From: CAVPJC01 sp963705155
GTDB lineage: Bacteria; Chloroflexota; Anaerolineae; Anaerolineales; UBA4823
Length of the DNA stretch: 64,000 nt
Reading direction: 5' to 3'
NCBI GenBank assembly: GCA_963705155.1
Contig: CAVPJC010000018.1
Location: forward strand, 1 to 64,000
The translations under genes and the position numbers were made by a program. Positions 1-9,131 of the stretch are shown in pieces (position 1 is the first letter of the stretch; each line of letters opens with the position of its first letter). The notes under the pieces were generated by a model, which did not search any database, had not been told where the DNA came from, and saw only the letters and a program-made list of their open reading frames with translations.

Positions 1-2601
1 TTCACAGACCAGAAATTTGGCCGGAATGTGTAAGTGCCGATTCTCGTGGTTGGCGCGGTGGGGGCGCTTGTTGAGATCGGCGGCACCTGGGCCACGATTC
101 AGAAATTGGAGTTGCTACGGGACCGGGCTTTGGCCACCGGTAATACCAAGGTGCCGTCACCGTGGGATACCTACAAGTTTCCGCTGTTGGTCTATGCCCG
201 GTTTGGCGATTGGTGCCGGCTACTGGCTGTCCCGGCCAGCTGAAAGACCGAGATTGGCGTGGGCCAGTCCTGACCTGCTTGGGGGTTCTCGCCCTCGGCG
301 GCGTGTTCGGTGGACTGGCGATCCGGGTTTTGGAGAATGACCCCGGGGCGTGTGGCTGATCTTGGTCGGCGTGGTGGCTGTGGTCGGGTTCGGTTGTTGG
401 GTTGTGACGAAGACCAATCGACAGATGGAGGATATCCGGCACGCATCGCACGCCCTGCTGGTTTACGTGGCGGTTGGTCTCGGGACTGTCGCTCTACGGG
501 TATCTCTACCTTTCGTCACGCCACCAACCCGCCGATGAACTGGGGGTACACTGCGGACAGTGGGACGGGTTTGTGCATCACTTCACGCGCGGCCAGTACG
601 ACAAGGTGTTCACCGACCGCAGTTTGGTGCTGGGATCGCAGTGTGTGGACGCAGTTCAACGGGTTGATTCAGGACGATGCTGAGAGCAATTCAATGTCGT
701 GTTTGCTCTTGCTGGCGCTGGCGGCAGTGTTCTTTTACCGCGATATCGATGCTACGGGACCGGCGGTGGCTGCTGTTCCTTGTTCATTGGTTTTCTGTGG
801 CTCAGTCTCGGGTTCTTGTTCCTGTCCGAATCCGACCTTTGAGAAACAGAAACAGTTCACCGACCGGGTCTTCTTATTCCCTTGCGCATTGCATCTATGC
901 GCTGTGGATTGGGTACGGGTTGATATTGGGCCTGGGCTTTCTCTTTCCGAGAACCCGGTCGGCGGGTACAAGCGCTCGCCGATTATCGGGGCGGTCTTTA
1001 GTGTTACGGTGGTCTCGATGGTGCGCAACTGGGCGGACAACGAACAGCGGGGACACTGATTTCGGTTACAAGTTCGGCTACCGATGTTCAGCCCGGCGGC
1101 GGTTAACCCGACATGGACCGGGGGGCGGTGCTGTATGGCGGGACCGAGACCGGCCGGTTTATGCCGACGCACATGATCTTGTCGAGAGCCAGGAACGGTT
1201 GCGCGGCAAAACGAAAATGGACAAGTACCCGGCAAGCGAGACCTTTGACCGGCGCGATGTGGCTACATCATCACCCAGAACGCGCTCGCCGACGGGACGT
1301 ACATGAATTACATCCGGGATCATTACGGCTACTGGCGACCCGATACGATGATCCCAGTTCGCTCACCAACCGCCCGGCGTGGCAGGAAGTCTGTTCCGCT
1401 GGAGTTGGACCGCGCTGAAGCGCAACCGGGTTTACCCGCCGGACCCGATATGGATTCCGAATGAGGCGACGTCAATCAAGCTTTCCATCGATACATGGAA
1501 GAATTGCGGACGCGCCCGCCACACAGCCGGGCGAAGAGGTGCGCATGAGAACGGTCGCGTGCAGGTGCAAGGCCGGGCCGGGGTCATGGCCATCAACGGT
1601 CACCTGACCAAACAGATCTTCGAGCGGAACAAGGAGAAGCACACGTTCTACGTCGAGGAGAGCTATCCGCTTTCTGGATGTATCCCTACCTGGAGCCGTA
1701 CGGCATCATCATGAAACTGAACCCGGAGCCGCTGGCGCAGTTGGCGCCCGAGATGGTCAAGCGCGACACGGGAGTATTGGGACGCACTCGCGAAGACCTT
1801 GCTGGACGATTCGCGTACCGGCGCGACGACAATGCCCAGAAGGCGTTCTCGAAACTCCGCGCGGCCATCGGGGCGCTGTATGCGTACCGCAAGATGTACG
1901 CCGACGCCGTGGCCGCCTACAAACAAGCCATCGCCCTGTGCCGCGAAAGCCCCGAGGCGAATTACCGGCTGGCGCAACTCTATGTCGAACAACGCCGCTT
2001 CGACGATGCGATCACCGTCCTCGAAAAGTATCGCCAGCACGACCGGTACAATTCGAAGATCCAAGAAGCCATCGATCAGGTGAAGAAGATGCGCGACGAT
2101 CTGACGGCGACCGCTGATTTGGAGAAGCAACTGCTCGCGCAGCCCGGGAACATCCAAGTCGCCATGCAATTGGCCCGCGCCTATGCTCCCGGGCAGCGGT
2201 TCGAGTCGCTCGACAATCTTGTCACCCAACTCGTCACGTCGCCCGATCTGCCGCAGAATGAGTACCTGACGTTGATCAACTTCTACGCACAACTCAACCG
2301 CGCCGAGCGCGTGGTGACCTTGCTCAGCGACTTCACGCGCAGGTATCCGCAGAATGCCCTCGGTTGGTACAATTACGCCTGTATCTTGAGTCTTCGCGGG
2401 AATTGTCTCGACGGGATGGCCGCCTTGGCGCGGGCGTTGCAGTTGGACGGCCCGGAGCGGCAGATTCATCTCGTGGCGAGTCAGGATAAACGGTTCGCGA
2501 ATTGTCAGGGATCGCCGCAGTTCCAACAACTCATCAGCAGTGGCAGCCCACGGGTGGCGCCGAGCACCGCGCCGAACCTGCCTTTCAAAGTCGGGAACTA
2601 A
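1..2601 (+). pseudogene. DUF2723 membrane protein with C-terminal TPRs, 5'-truncated and multiply frameshifted
   Basis: Pieces of one protein can be followed through all three forward frames. Signatures typical of DUF2723 (multi-spanning, glycosyltransferase-like proteins) include TNPPMNWGY near 518-544, HHFTRGQYDK near 579-608, VLYGGT near 1128 and LADGTYMNYIRDHYG near 1285-1330. From 1678 to 2601 one frame stays open for 307 codons and encodes TPR-like helical repeats (for example AYRKMYADAVAAYKQAIAL). Within that stretch, about 1768-1815 is out of frame: reading the alternate frame restores EYWDALAKTLLDDSR, so two shifts compensate. The 5' end lies outside the window. Sequencing indels are more likely than decay because similarity persists right through each break. 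The version with fused TPRs is one I associate with Verrucomicrobia. Acceptor or donor substrate is unknown. Confidence 0.7.
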
Positions 2602-2604
2602 CGG

Positions 2605-2866
2605 TCAGTCGCCGAGCGGAAGGACCAGTTTCACGCCGACGAATTGCCGGCCCGCCACCTGGAGGTCAATGTCCGATTTGAAGCGGGTCGCGTTGAGGGT
2701 GTCGAGCAGCACGTTGCCACTGCCACCGCGGGTGGACTTCATCGCTCCCGGCAGCCCGACAATGTCACTCACGCCATAGTCGAACAGAGGACAGTCCCTC
2801 GACACCATTCACGAACTCTTGCAGGGCGAACGCGGTATGATCGAGTTGGTATTTGGCTCCTTTCAT
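2605..2866 (-). pseudogene. 3' end of an unrecognised protein, frameshifted
   Basis: The reverse strand reads a conserved-looking tail, YGVSDIVGLPGAMKSTRGG through GRQFVGVKLVLPLGD, ending four bases after the TPR gene on the opposite strand. Upstream another frame gives MKGAKYQLDHTAFALQEFV starting near 2866, so one indel probably separates the two pieces near 2805. I do not recognise the family. It converges on the DUF2723 gene and may belong to the same foreign or mis-joined segment. It could be the end of a longer gene cut at the junction near 2.88 kb. Confidence 0.3.
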
Positions 2867-2899
2867 CCGGGGTAACTCACCTTTGTTATCAAATAATTT

Positions 2900-3091
2900 T
2901 CAAGCGGGCTTAATTTTCGCTCCTACTGTTTTGGCTAGCTCTTCCAGTTGTACAGGTGTCATCGATTGCAAAACTTCTTTGTGAACCACTGCCGCATGGG
3001 CGAACGCCGCCTGTTTCACTTCCTCCACCGAGCTACCGGTAGCGATAAAGCTGCAATCCATACCCGCATCTTTACAAGCGAAGGTTAACAT
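2900..3091 (-). CDS. DUF1059 small cytosolic protein
   Basis: The 63-residue product starts MLTFACKDAGMDCSFIATG and carries the CKDAGMDC segment typical of DUF1059, followed by a helical half (VEEVKQAAFAHAAVVHKEV). These are short soluble proteins of unknown function, often near stress or redox genes. I place the start at the ATG at 3091 because AGGAGA lies just upstream. The open frame extends 44 codons further, but that part reads through the palindromic repeat at 3132-3213 and is not protein-like. It is the last member of the minus-strand accessory cluster, separated from its neighbour by that repeat. Confidence 0.75.
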   Translation of the reverse strand: MLTFACKDAGMDCSFIATGSSVEEVKQAAFAHAAVVHKEVLQSMTPVQLEELAKTVGAKIKPA

Positions 3092-3131
3092 GTGATCTCT
3101 CCTTATCCTGATTTTTGAGAACAAATAGGTG

Positions 3132-3213
3132 TTACGCAGTTCAGAGGGGAATTGGGGGTGTTTGGGCGGGCGAAGCCCGCCCAAACACCCCCAATTCCCT
3201 CTGAACTGCGTAA
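3132..3213. repeat. 82-bp near-perfect palindrome with TTACGCAGTT ends (MITE-like)
   Basis: The left arm 3132-3171 and right arm 3175-3213 are complementary along almost their whole length, with one extra G and a three-base GAA loop. The outer ends are TTACGCAGTT and AACTGCGTAA, followed on the right by GTCCTA. A second element with the same ends and the same GTCCTA flank lies at 41089-41152. It contains no gene. As RNA it would form a very stable hairpin between the DUF1059 gene and the monooxygenase-like gene. I interpret it as a small non-autonomous mobile element; no matching transposase is present here. Confidence 0.75.
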
Positions 3214-3232
3214 GTCCTAACAAATATATTTT

Positions 3233-3532
3233 CTATTGAGAACCCGACTTATAAACCATCACTTCACCGGCCGTGATTTCAGGCGGACCAGCGAAAAGAG
3301 AGACGATATTTTCCTTGACCCAATCTGCCGCCATCCGGCCGGATTCATATGCTCCAGCTTGATCTTGGAAGACACTGACCGAAACAACCACATCGTCCTC
3401 TGCATCTACCGCGTAATAAGCCACAAATCCTGGCAGATTACTGATGATGGGCACGAATCCCTGGTTCACCCACCACGCCAGTTCGTCTGCTACGCCTGGA
3501 CTCGTTTTGTATCGTCGTATACTAGCGTACAT
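3233..3532 (-). CDS. ABM-like (antibiotic biosynthesis monooxygenase fold) protein
   Basis: The 99-residue product begins MYASIRRYKTSPGVADEL and continues through FVPIISNLPGFVAYYAVDAE and VVSVSVFQDQAGAYES, the layout of small dimeric alpha/beta-barrel proteins of the ABM/Dabb type. Members include quinol monooxygenases and heme-degrading enzymes, but many are of unknown function and I see no residue that decides. The start at 3532 is set by a strong AGGAGG; the open frame extends nine codons further. It is the first intact gene after the frameshifted NTF2-like gene in the cluster opposite the large regulator. Confidence 0.65.
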   Translation of the reverse strand: MYASIRRYKTSPGVADELAWWVNQGFVPIISNLPGFVAYYAVDAEDDVVVSVSVFQDQAGAYESGRMAADWVKENIVSLFAGPPEITAGEVMVYKSGSQ

Positions 3533-3593
3533 GGTTCCTCCTGATGGGTTACTTTTCAAAGCGTTGTGTTGGCGCCTTCAGACATTGATAATG

Positions 3594-4006
3594 CTATTGC
3601 GGAATTCCTGCTGACTTGTGGAAATGTACAATGATCCAACGTTCGTCCCTTTTCTCCAAAATCCAGGTGCAGCGCAAGGGCAGCGCCAGAGCCTGGTCAC
3701 CCATTCGAGCATTGAAAATCCACTGATTGGTTGCCCAGGCTGTGTCTCCTCCAGGCGAGACATGGATGGTTTCAGCGCTCACATCGATATGAATATCGTG
3801 TAAGGCGGCGTTTTGCGCCAGCATAGCTTGCTCAAGCGCATTGAAACCGGCCAACCAGTCGCCCTGGCCGCGCCAATCCACACCAAATCCGCATCCTGGG
3901 TCACAACCTGGGGGAGTAAGGAAATATCTCTTACTTCCACGGCATTAATCCAGGCATCGATGCCGGCCTTGATGGCAGTCTGTTCACTCATTTGTAGTGT
4001 GTCCAT
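3594..4006 (-). CDS. NTF2/SnoaL-like protein, frameshifted
   Basis: Two frames join into one ~137-residue protein. The N-terminal piece (MDTLQMSEQTAIKAGIDAW to VVTQDADLVWIG) is read from 4006. The C-terminal piece (ALEQAMLAQNAALHDIHID to WIIVHFHKS) ends at 3594. The switch lies near 3865-3885 and needs one inserted base. The pattern (N-terminal helices, TQDADLVWIG, final RDERWIIVHFH strand) is that of the NTF2/SnoaL fold, used by small isomerases, hydrolases and ligand-binding proteins. AAGGAG precedes the ATG. The start overlaps the end of the upstream alpha/beta hydrolase by 19 bases, indicating co-transcription. The substrate is unknown. Confidence 0.65.
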
Positions 4007-4795
4007 GATCTATCTCCTTTTTTCGCGATCTGGTTGATTTGAGGCTGCAAGATGTTTATCCATGTGCCTCCCTCAAGATGCCCTCCATTCGGGATACTCA
4101 CAAAAGTAGCGCCTGGGATTTCCTGTGCTGCTCTTCGTACATTGGAGTATTCCCCTGATTTCTCGCCTGCGTAGAGTAAGCATGGAATAGATAATCCGGC
4201 CAACTCATCTTCAAAACCAGGCCATTCCCAATATTCCCTCGACCATGCAGCCGCACGCGTGTCGTGCGTCAGCATCGCGCGTTCTCATTCTTGGCGATAA
4301 AGGGGAGAGGTTCAACCTCGTCAAAAATTTCTCTATGTCGGCAACGAAATCCGCTGTATTTTGTTTCTCGAGCCTCTGAGCTCGTTCATCATTCGATTTC
4401 GCACTGGCTTCATGAGTGTCATAAGGATGAGCACCACCAATGATCAAGGAGTAACACCGTTCTGGGGCCAGCCTGGCAACGCCATAACCTAAATCACCGC
4501 TGGATGAATAACCCATATAGTGCATTTTCTCAAGGCCCAGATCGTCCAGAACTGAGAGGATATCTTTCACCATCAGCTCGATGCGATAAGCGTCAGGGTC
4601 ATAGGGTTTATCACTATCCCCTTCTCCACGAGCATCAACAAGAATAAGCTGGTAGTCGTTCTTCAAGGCGCTAACGTAATTCAGCTCATACCATATGTCC
4701 AGCGGCCAATACTGACCATACTGAAGTAAAAGAGGCGGCCCTTCACCCTCTATTTCGTAGTGAATGTGTATTCCCTGATTGTTGGTAAATGGCAT
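3988..4795 (-). CDS. Alpha/beta hydrolase, frameshifted
   Basis: The product begins MPFTNNQGIHIHYEIEGEG and shows the hydrolase-fold order: a strand-turn PPLLLQYGQYW, LILVDARGEGDSDKP, the nucleophile elbow MGYSSSG, and after a frame change near 4275 the C-terminal IPCLLYAGEKSG and the catalytic-histidine region PNGGHLEG. Length (~268 residues joined) is normal for the family. AGGAAA precedes the ATG at 4795. It could be an esterase, lactonase or haloperoxidase-like enzyme; specificity cannot be read. It overlaps the NTF2-like gene and so belongs to the same transcript. Confidence 0.7.
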
Positions 4796-4941
4796 TCTGC
4801 TATTTCCTGTTGAAATCTATGTTTGGGTAGACCATCATATCTTGGTATATAAGTCGAAATTCCGACGAACTTTCGCAGTTCGGTGAATAGTACACCGCAC
4901 AATGGGGTGCAGAGTGGGCATACGTTCGCTCCGGCTGCATC

Positions 4942-5919
4942 CTACAAATCTTTCGGCAAGCTGGCCTTGTGGCGCAGAAAATCCTCGGCGCTTGTCAGCG
5001 AAACGCCTAACAAAGGTGCGACTTCGTTCGCCTCATAGAGTGTGTCATAACACACCAGCCAGTTCAAGCCCATGATATTCGAGGCTGCTTCGGAAAATGA
5101 ACTCATCAGCGCCCGTTGAACACGGAAGATAACGCCTGGAGTATAGACCGCCTTCATCTGGCGCCCCAGAACCTTGCTATATATGTCAACGACTTGCTTC
5201 CAGCTCAGAATTTCCGGCCCGCCGACATGAAGAACCGCCCGTTTTGTCTGGGGATGGTTGATGGCGTTTACCACGTAGGTGGCGACATCATCCACCGCGA
5301 TGAAAGCATGACGAGTGCTGCTATTCCCCGGCATAACCGCTATGCCCATTCCCTCAATAAAATTGCCGATACTCTTCATGAACAATTTTCAAGAACCAGT
5401 ATTGCCGTCGAATAGATGGCGCTTCCGATCCGCGAGCCGGGATGGTGCTGCCTCATGAAAGAAAACCAGCACTCCATGAAGGGCGCTGACCGGATGATGG
5501 TAAAGTTTAAGCCGCTGTCTTTGAGACGTTCTTCAATCAGGCGGTTGTAACGGAAGTGTGGTACTGCGTTGTCATGAGGTGTGACCGGAACAGCGCAGTA
5601 AATGAATTGCTTCACATGGTGTTTCTTGCTGAAGCTGATCAGATCCTGATAGCCCTTCCCCTGAACCGCCTCAAAGCTGTAAAGGGCCTTCCGGCGCATT
5701 GACGTTTGCAGTGGCAATGACCACATCCACGCCCTGACAGGCAGCATCGATTGAAGCCGGATCGCGCAGGTCGCCAAAGGCCAGCTCAATGCCGCCACCC
5801 TGAAAGCGCTGATAGCGAGATGTGGGCCGCACAAAAGCACGCACCGGCTGATTTGCCGCCACCAGTTTGCGGACGATGGTCGTTCCCAGGTCACCCGTGG
5901 CGCCAACGACCAGGATCAT
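4942..5919 (-). CDS. NmrA-like NAD(P)-binding protein / atypical SDR, frameshifted
   Basis: Three reading-frame pieces give one ~320-residue protein: MILVVGATGDLGTTIVRKL with the GATGxxG dinucleotide-binding loop, then ISFSKKHHVKQFIYCAVP and FTIIRSAPFMECW, then HAFIAVDDVATYVVNAINH, VLHVGGPEILSWKQVVDIY and the C-terminal SAEDFLRHKASLPKDL. The order matches NmrA/NAD-dependent epimerase-like atypical short-chain reductases. Frame changes lie near 5690 and 5385. Such proteins act as redox sensors or as reductases on quinone-like substrates; the usual catalytic YxxxK is not evident, which favours a regulatory or NmrA-like role. A weak AAGGAA precedes the start. Confidence 0.7.
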
Positions 5920-6475
5920 GATTGGTTTCCTTCAGCCAGCACATCCTACGGTTGGAAATGCCCCTGGCCCGTGTAGGTTCTGGTTTCAACAGGCAGGGTC
6001 CGGTAACACTATGATCATTCGCAGGGCAAGACCAGTAGAACATTCCTGATAAGTCCAATGTCCCTTGCCCGTGCAGCCCGGCATAATCGCCGGTTCCATC
6101 CACGATCACCCAGCTGCCAGTGAACTCTGCCAGGCCAAAGGGCTCGAATTCGACTTCATGTGATTGCACATTGAGCGTGATCGTCCCGCGGGCGTCGGAA
6201 AGCAGGAGAGTCGTGTGCAGATTCCTTACAAACCAGGTATCTTCATTCCAACCGGCAAAAGAAATGCTCTCGTAAATACCCCCTGATTTCTCCAGAATGC
6301 CTGAAGATTCCCAGCTTCCGAATGTCGTCGAGGAGCTCGGCACGGCATAGATGATCTCCACGGTGAAATTGAGGTCTTCGGGGGGAGTTGCGCCGGCAGG
6401 TTGTACAGTCGATGAGGCCATCAAGAAAAATATCAGAGCAGCTATGGCGATACCTTTTAGAAATTTGCTAATCAT
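5891..6475 (-). CDS. Exported small beta-barrel-like protein (DUF3224-type), probable C-terminal frameshift
   Basis: A signal peptide (KFLKGIAIAALIFFLMASS, then a cleavage-like AGATPP) is followed by a beta-rich domain with WESSGILEKSGG and GTGDYAGLHGQGTL, the motif family of DUF3224/allene-oxide-cyclase-like barrels. GGGAGG precedes the ATG at 6475. As read, the frame runs to 5891 into the next gene, but from about 6003 another frame gives TRTYTGQGHFQP and stops at 5946, a more natural end. It heads the minus-strand accessory cluster and is divergent from the regulator at 6750. Confidence 0.55.
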   Translation of the reverse strand: MISKFLKGIAIAALIFFLMASSTVQPAGATPPEDLNFTVEIIYAVPSSSTTFGSWESSGILEKSGGIYESISFAGWNEDTWFVRNLHTTLLLSDARGTITLNVQSHEVEFEPFGLAEFTGSWVIVDGTGDYAGLHGQGTLDLSGMFYWSCPANDHSVTGPCLLKPEPTRARGISNRRMCWLKETNHDPGRWRHG

Positions 6476-6749
6476 CACTTACCTCCCGTTATGGTGATAT
6501 GGATATCTGGATCCAGTTTGATGGAAAAGGTGGGTAGACATGATATCGATGCCTGATCCGGTCTAGCATCAGTCGGGTACACCTTACTTGCGGATTTATA
6601 AAAATGAACAATCATTGAGGAGATAAGCTCGATTAAACATAAAATCCGGAATGACAGGTATCGCTTTTCGATACTAATGAGATACAATATATGAGATTAG
6701 TCCACTATTTGTGCTCGTAAGAGATGATCATGCCTGAGTGAGGCAGCTG
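6476..6749. other. Divergent regulatory region between accessory cluster and regulator
   Basis: This AT-rich 274-base stretch separates divergently oriented genes and must hold promoters for both. A candidate TACAAT lies at 6683-6688 on the plus strand, but I find no convincing -35 partner. An open frame crosses much of it on the minus strand, but it lacks a ribosome site and resembles no family. Confidence 0.35.
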
Positions 6750-9131
6750 ATGGACACGAGCAATTCGTTTGGTTATTGGGTACGGCGGCGGCGTAAAGCG
6801 CTTGATCTCACACAGGAAGAGCTGGCTGAGCGCGTGGGTTGTGCTGTGATCACCCTGCGCAAGATCGAGGCTGATGAGCGCCGCCCGTATCGCGCCAGAT
6901 GGCCGAACGGTCCGGCCATGCCTGGGGCTATCCGCAGAAGAATTGACTCCATTTCTCGCTGTGGCTACTGGAGACCGACCAACTTCCCGGTTGAAGCTAC
7001 CCATGGAAGCTGGCAACAGGCTATCACCCAGCGTTCTCCCTGCACCTATTACCCCTTTGGTTGGACGAACTAAAGAGCTGGCGGCGATTGTTAATTGTAT
7101 GCACCGTAAAGATGTACGGATACATACTTTGACAGGCCCGGTAGGCGTCGGCAAAACTCGTCTGGCAGTCGAAGTTGGGCAGCTTCTCCGCCATGGGTAT
7201 CGGGATGGCGTCTATCTGGTCACCTTCGAATCGATTCGAGATCCGGCGCAGGTGCCCCTGGCAACAGCGAGAGTGCTGGGGGTGCGGGAAGGGCGACACC
7301 AGAGCCTGGCGCAATCGGTTGCTGACTACCTGGCGCAAAAAGAAATCTTGCTCATCTTCGATAACTTCGAGCATCTACAGCCAGCAGCAGCCTTTCTATC
7401 TCCTCCCTTATGTCGAATCCACGCCTGGTCTCGTGCTTCTGGTCACCAGCCACGCTAAACTGCATATCTACGGTGAGCACGAATTTATCGTTTCCCCGCT
7501 GCCCTCACCCGACCCAACTAACCAGGCCGATGCAGCCTGTGCGCCTGTTTTGCGAACGTGCGCAGGCGGCGCAAGCGGAATTCCGCCTGACGCCAGAGCT
7601 TGTCCCTGTAGTAGCTGAAATATGCCGGCGAGTGGACGGTCTTCCGTTGGCTATCGAGCTGGCGGCCAGCCGGGTCAAACTCTTTACCCCCACGGAATTG
7701 CTGCAACGATTGGAACACCGGCTGCCCATGTTCAACTCGAGGCGCTGCAAATCGGCCTTCCGCCAGCAGGATTGGAGAATGCCATCGCCTGGAGCTTTGG
7801 ACTACTGCCAGTCTCCGAACAAACTCTGTTTACCCGGCTGGCTGTTTTCTTGGGCGGCTTCGCCCTCGCAGCAGCCGAGGAGATTTGCGCGTTTCCATCT
7901 ATTCCGCCGGTCTTTTCTACAGGTCAGGCGGCTACCGTGATTTCTGAAATTGCCAATAATCTGGCTGCCCTTCTAGATCAGAGCCTGTTATTGCGCAAGG
8001 ATGATGCGACCAAATCTCGCTTCATCATGTTGGAAACGATCCGTGAGTTTGCCCTGGACCACTTTCTGCCACCAGCGATTTGGATGTAGCGCAGCAACGA
8101 CATGCAGCTTATTTTTCTAATTGGGCGGAACATGCAAAATCACAATTGAATGGACCTGACCAGGCCATCTGGCTGAAACGACTGGAACAGGAACTTGAAA
8201 ATCTACGAGCAGCATTGGCCTGGCTGCTGGGCGTGGGGCACGTTGAGGCTGCAGCACGTATGGCCAGCACGTTGGGGGTGTTCTGGCAACGCCATGGTCA
8301 TTACAGCGAAGGCCGTGCCTGGCTGGAACAGGTGCTGGCGTATAAGACGTATCTTGCTCTGCCTGATGATTTACGAGCAAATACTCTCCAGGCAGCGGCT
8401 ACGCTGGCTTACCGTCAAGGAGATTGGCTGGTTTCTCACCGGTGGCTGGAAGACAGCCTGGCGCTGTTTCAATCCGCTGGAGACCGGCGCGGCATAGCCA
8501 GGGTTCTGTTTGATCTGGGTTGGATTGCCATCGACCAGGGGGAGTGGTGCGAAGCCACCCGCCTTAACCCAGGAGAGTCTTGCGCTGGCCCGAGCTGTGA
8601 ATGACCCCCTGGCGATGTACCGGGCGTTGACCAACCTGGGCTGGACACTATTATGCACCGGTGAACGGACATTCGCGGCAGCGCTCTTTAACGAGGCCCA
8701 CGACCTTGCCCGGCGGTTTGGACACACGAAAGGAGTGGCGGTTTCTCAGGCTAACCTGGGCTGGATTGCCCTGTACCAGGAAGAAATTCCGCTTGCAACA
8801 TACCTGGCCGTTGAAAGCCTTCGAGCTCTGCCACCTCTTGGGTGAGAGGGAAGTCCTGGCTGAGTGTCTGGAAATCCTGGCCATTGCTGCTTTGAAGGAA
8901 GGGGATGCCGGACGTGGCACTCGCCTCACGGACGCGGCCCAGGCACTCTGGGAAATCTTGCATGTGGCCCACCCGCCGACCCATCATTCGCCTGCATCCC
9001 TTGCCGGGGCTGTGGCAGCTATGCGCTTCCAACTTTCCGAAGGGGTCTATGCCTCAACCTGGCAAGCGGGCCGGGCTATGAGCCTGGATTCGGTTGTTGC
9101 ATTTGCTCTGGATTGTGGGGCTGACGGTTAA
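6750..9131 (+). CDS. XRE HTH / NB-ARC ATPase / TPR transcriptional regulator, frameshifted
   Basis: The domains follow one another in changing frames. An N-terminal XRE helix-turn-helix (RRRRKALDLTQEELAERVGC) is followed by a STAND-type ATPase with Walker A GPVGVGKTRLAVEVG near 7138, Walker B ILLIFDNFEHL near 7345, a GLPLAIELAASRVKL segment near 7640, and an arm domain (RFIMLETIREFAL). A TPR region covers 8080-9060, and the ending AMSLDSVVAFAL is typical of these proteins. At least six frame changes occur. The full protein would be ~790 residues. STAND regulators switch on nucleotide and inducer binding; the adjacent divergent cluster (2.9-6.5 kb) is the obvious target. Its end overlaps the convergent kinase gene by four bases. 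Confidence 0.75.

Noticed and set aside
1663..2529. 288-codon minus-strand open frame
   Set aside because: It is the antisense shadow of the TPR-coding frame and shows no family features.
3092..3223. N-terminal extension of the DUF1059 frame
   Set aside because: It reads through the palindromic repeat; a good ribosome site marks the internal ATG at 3091.
6475..6687. 70-codon minus-strand open frame upstream of the accessory cluster
   Set aside because: No ribosome site, no family resemblance, and it fills the regulatory gap between divergent genes.
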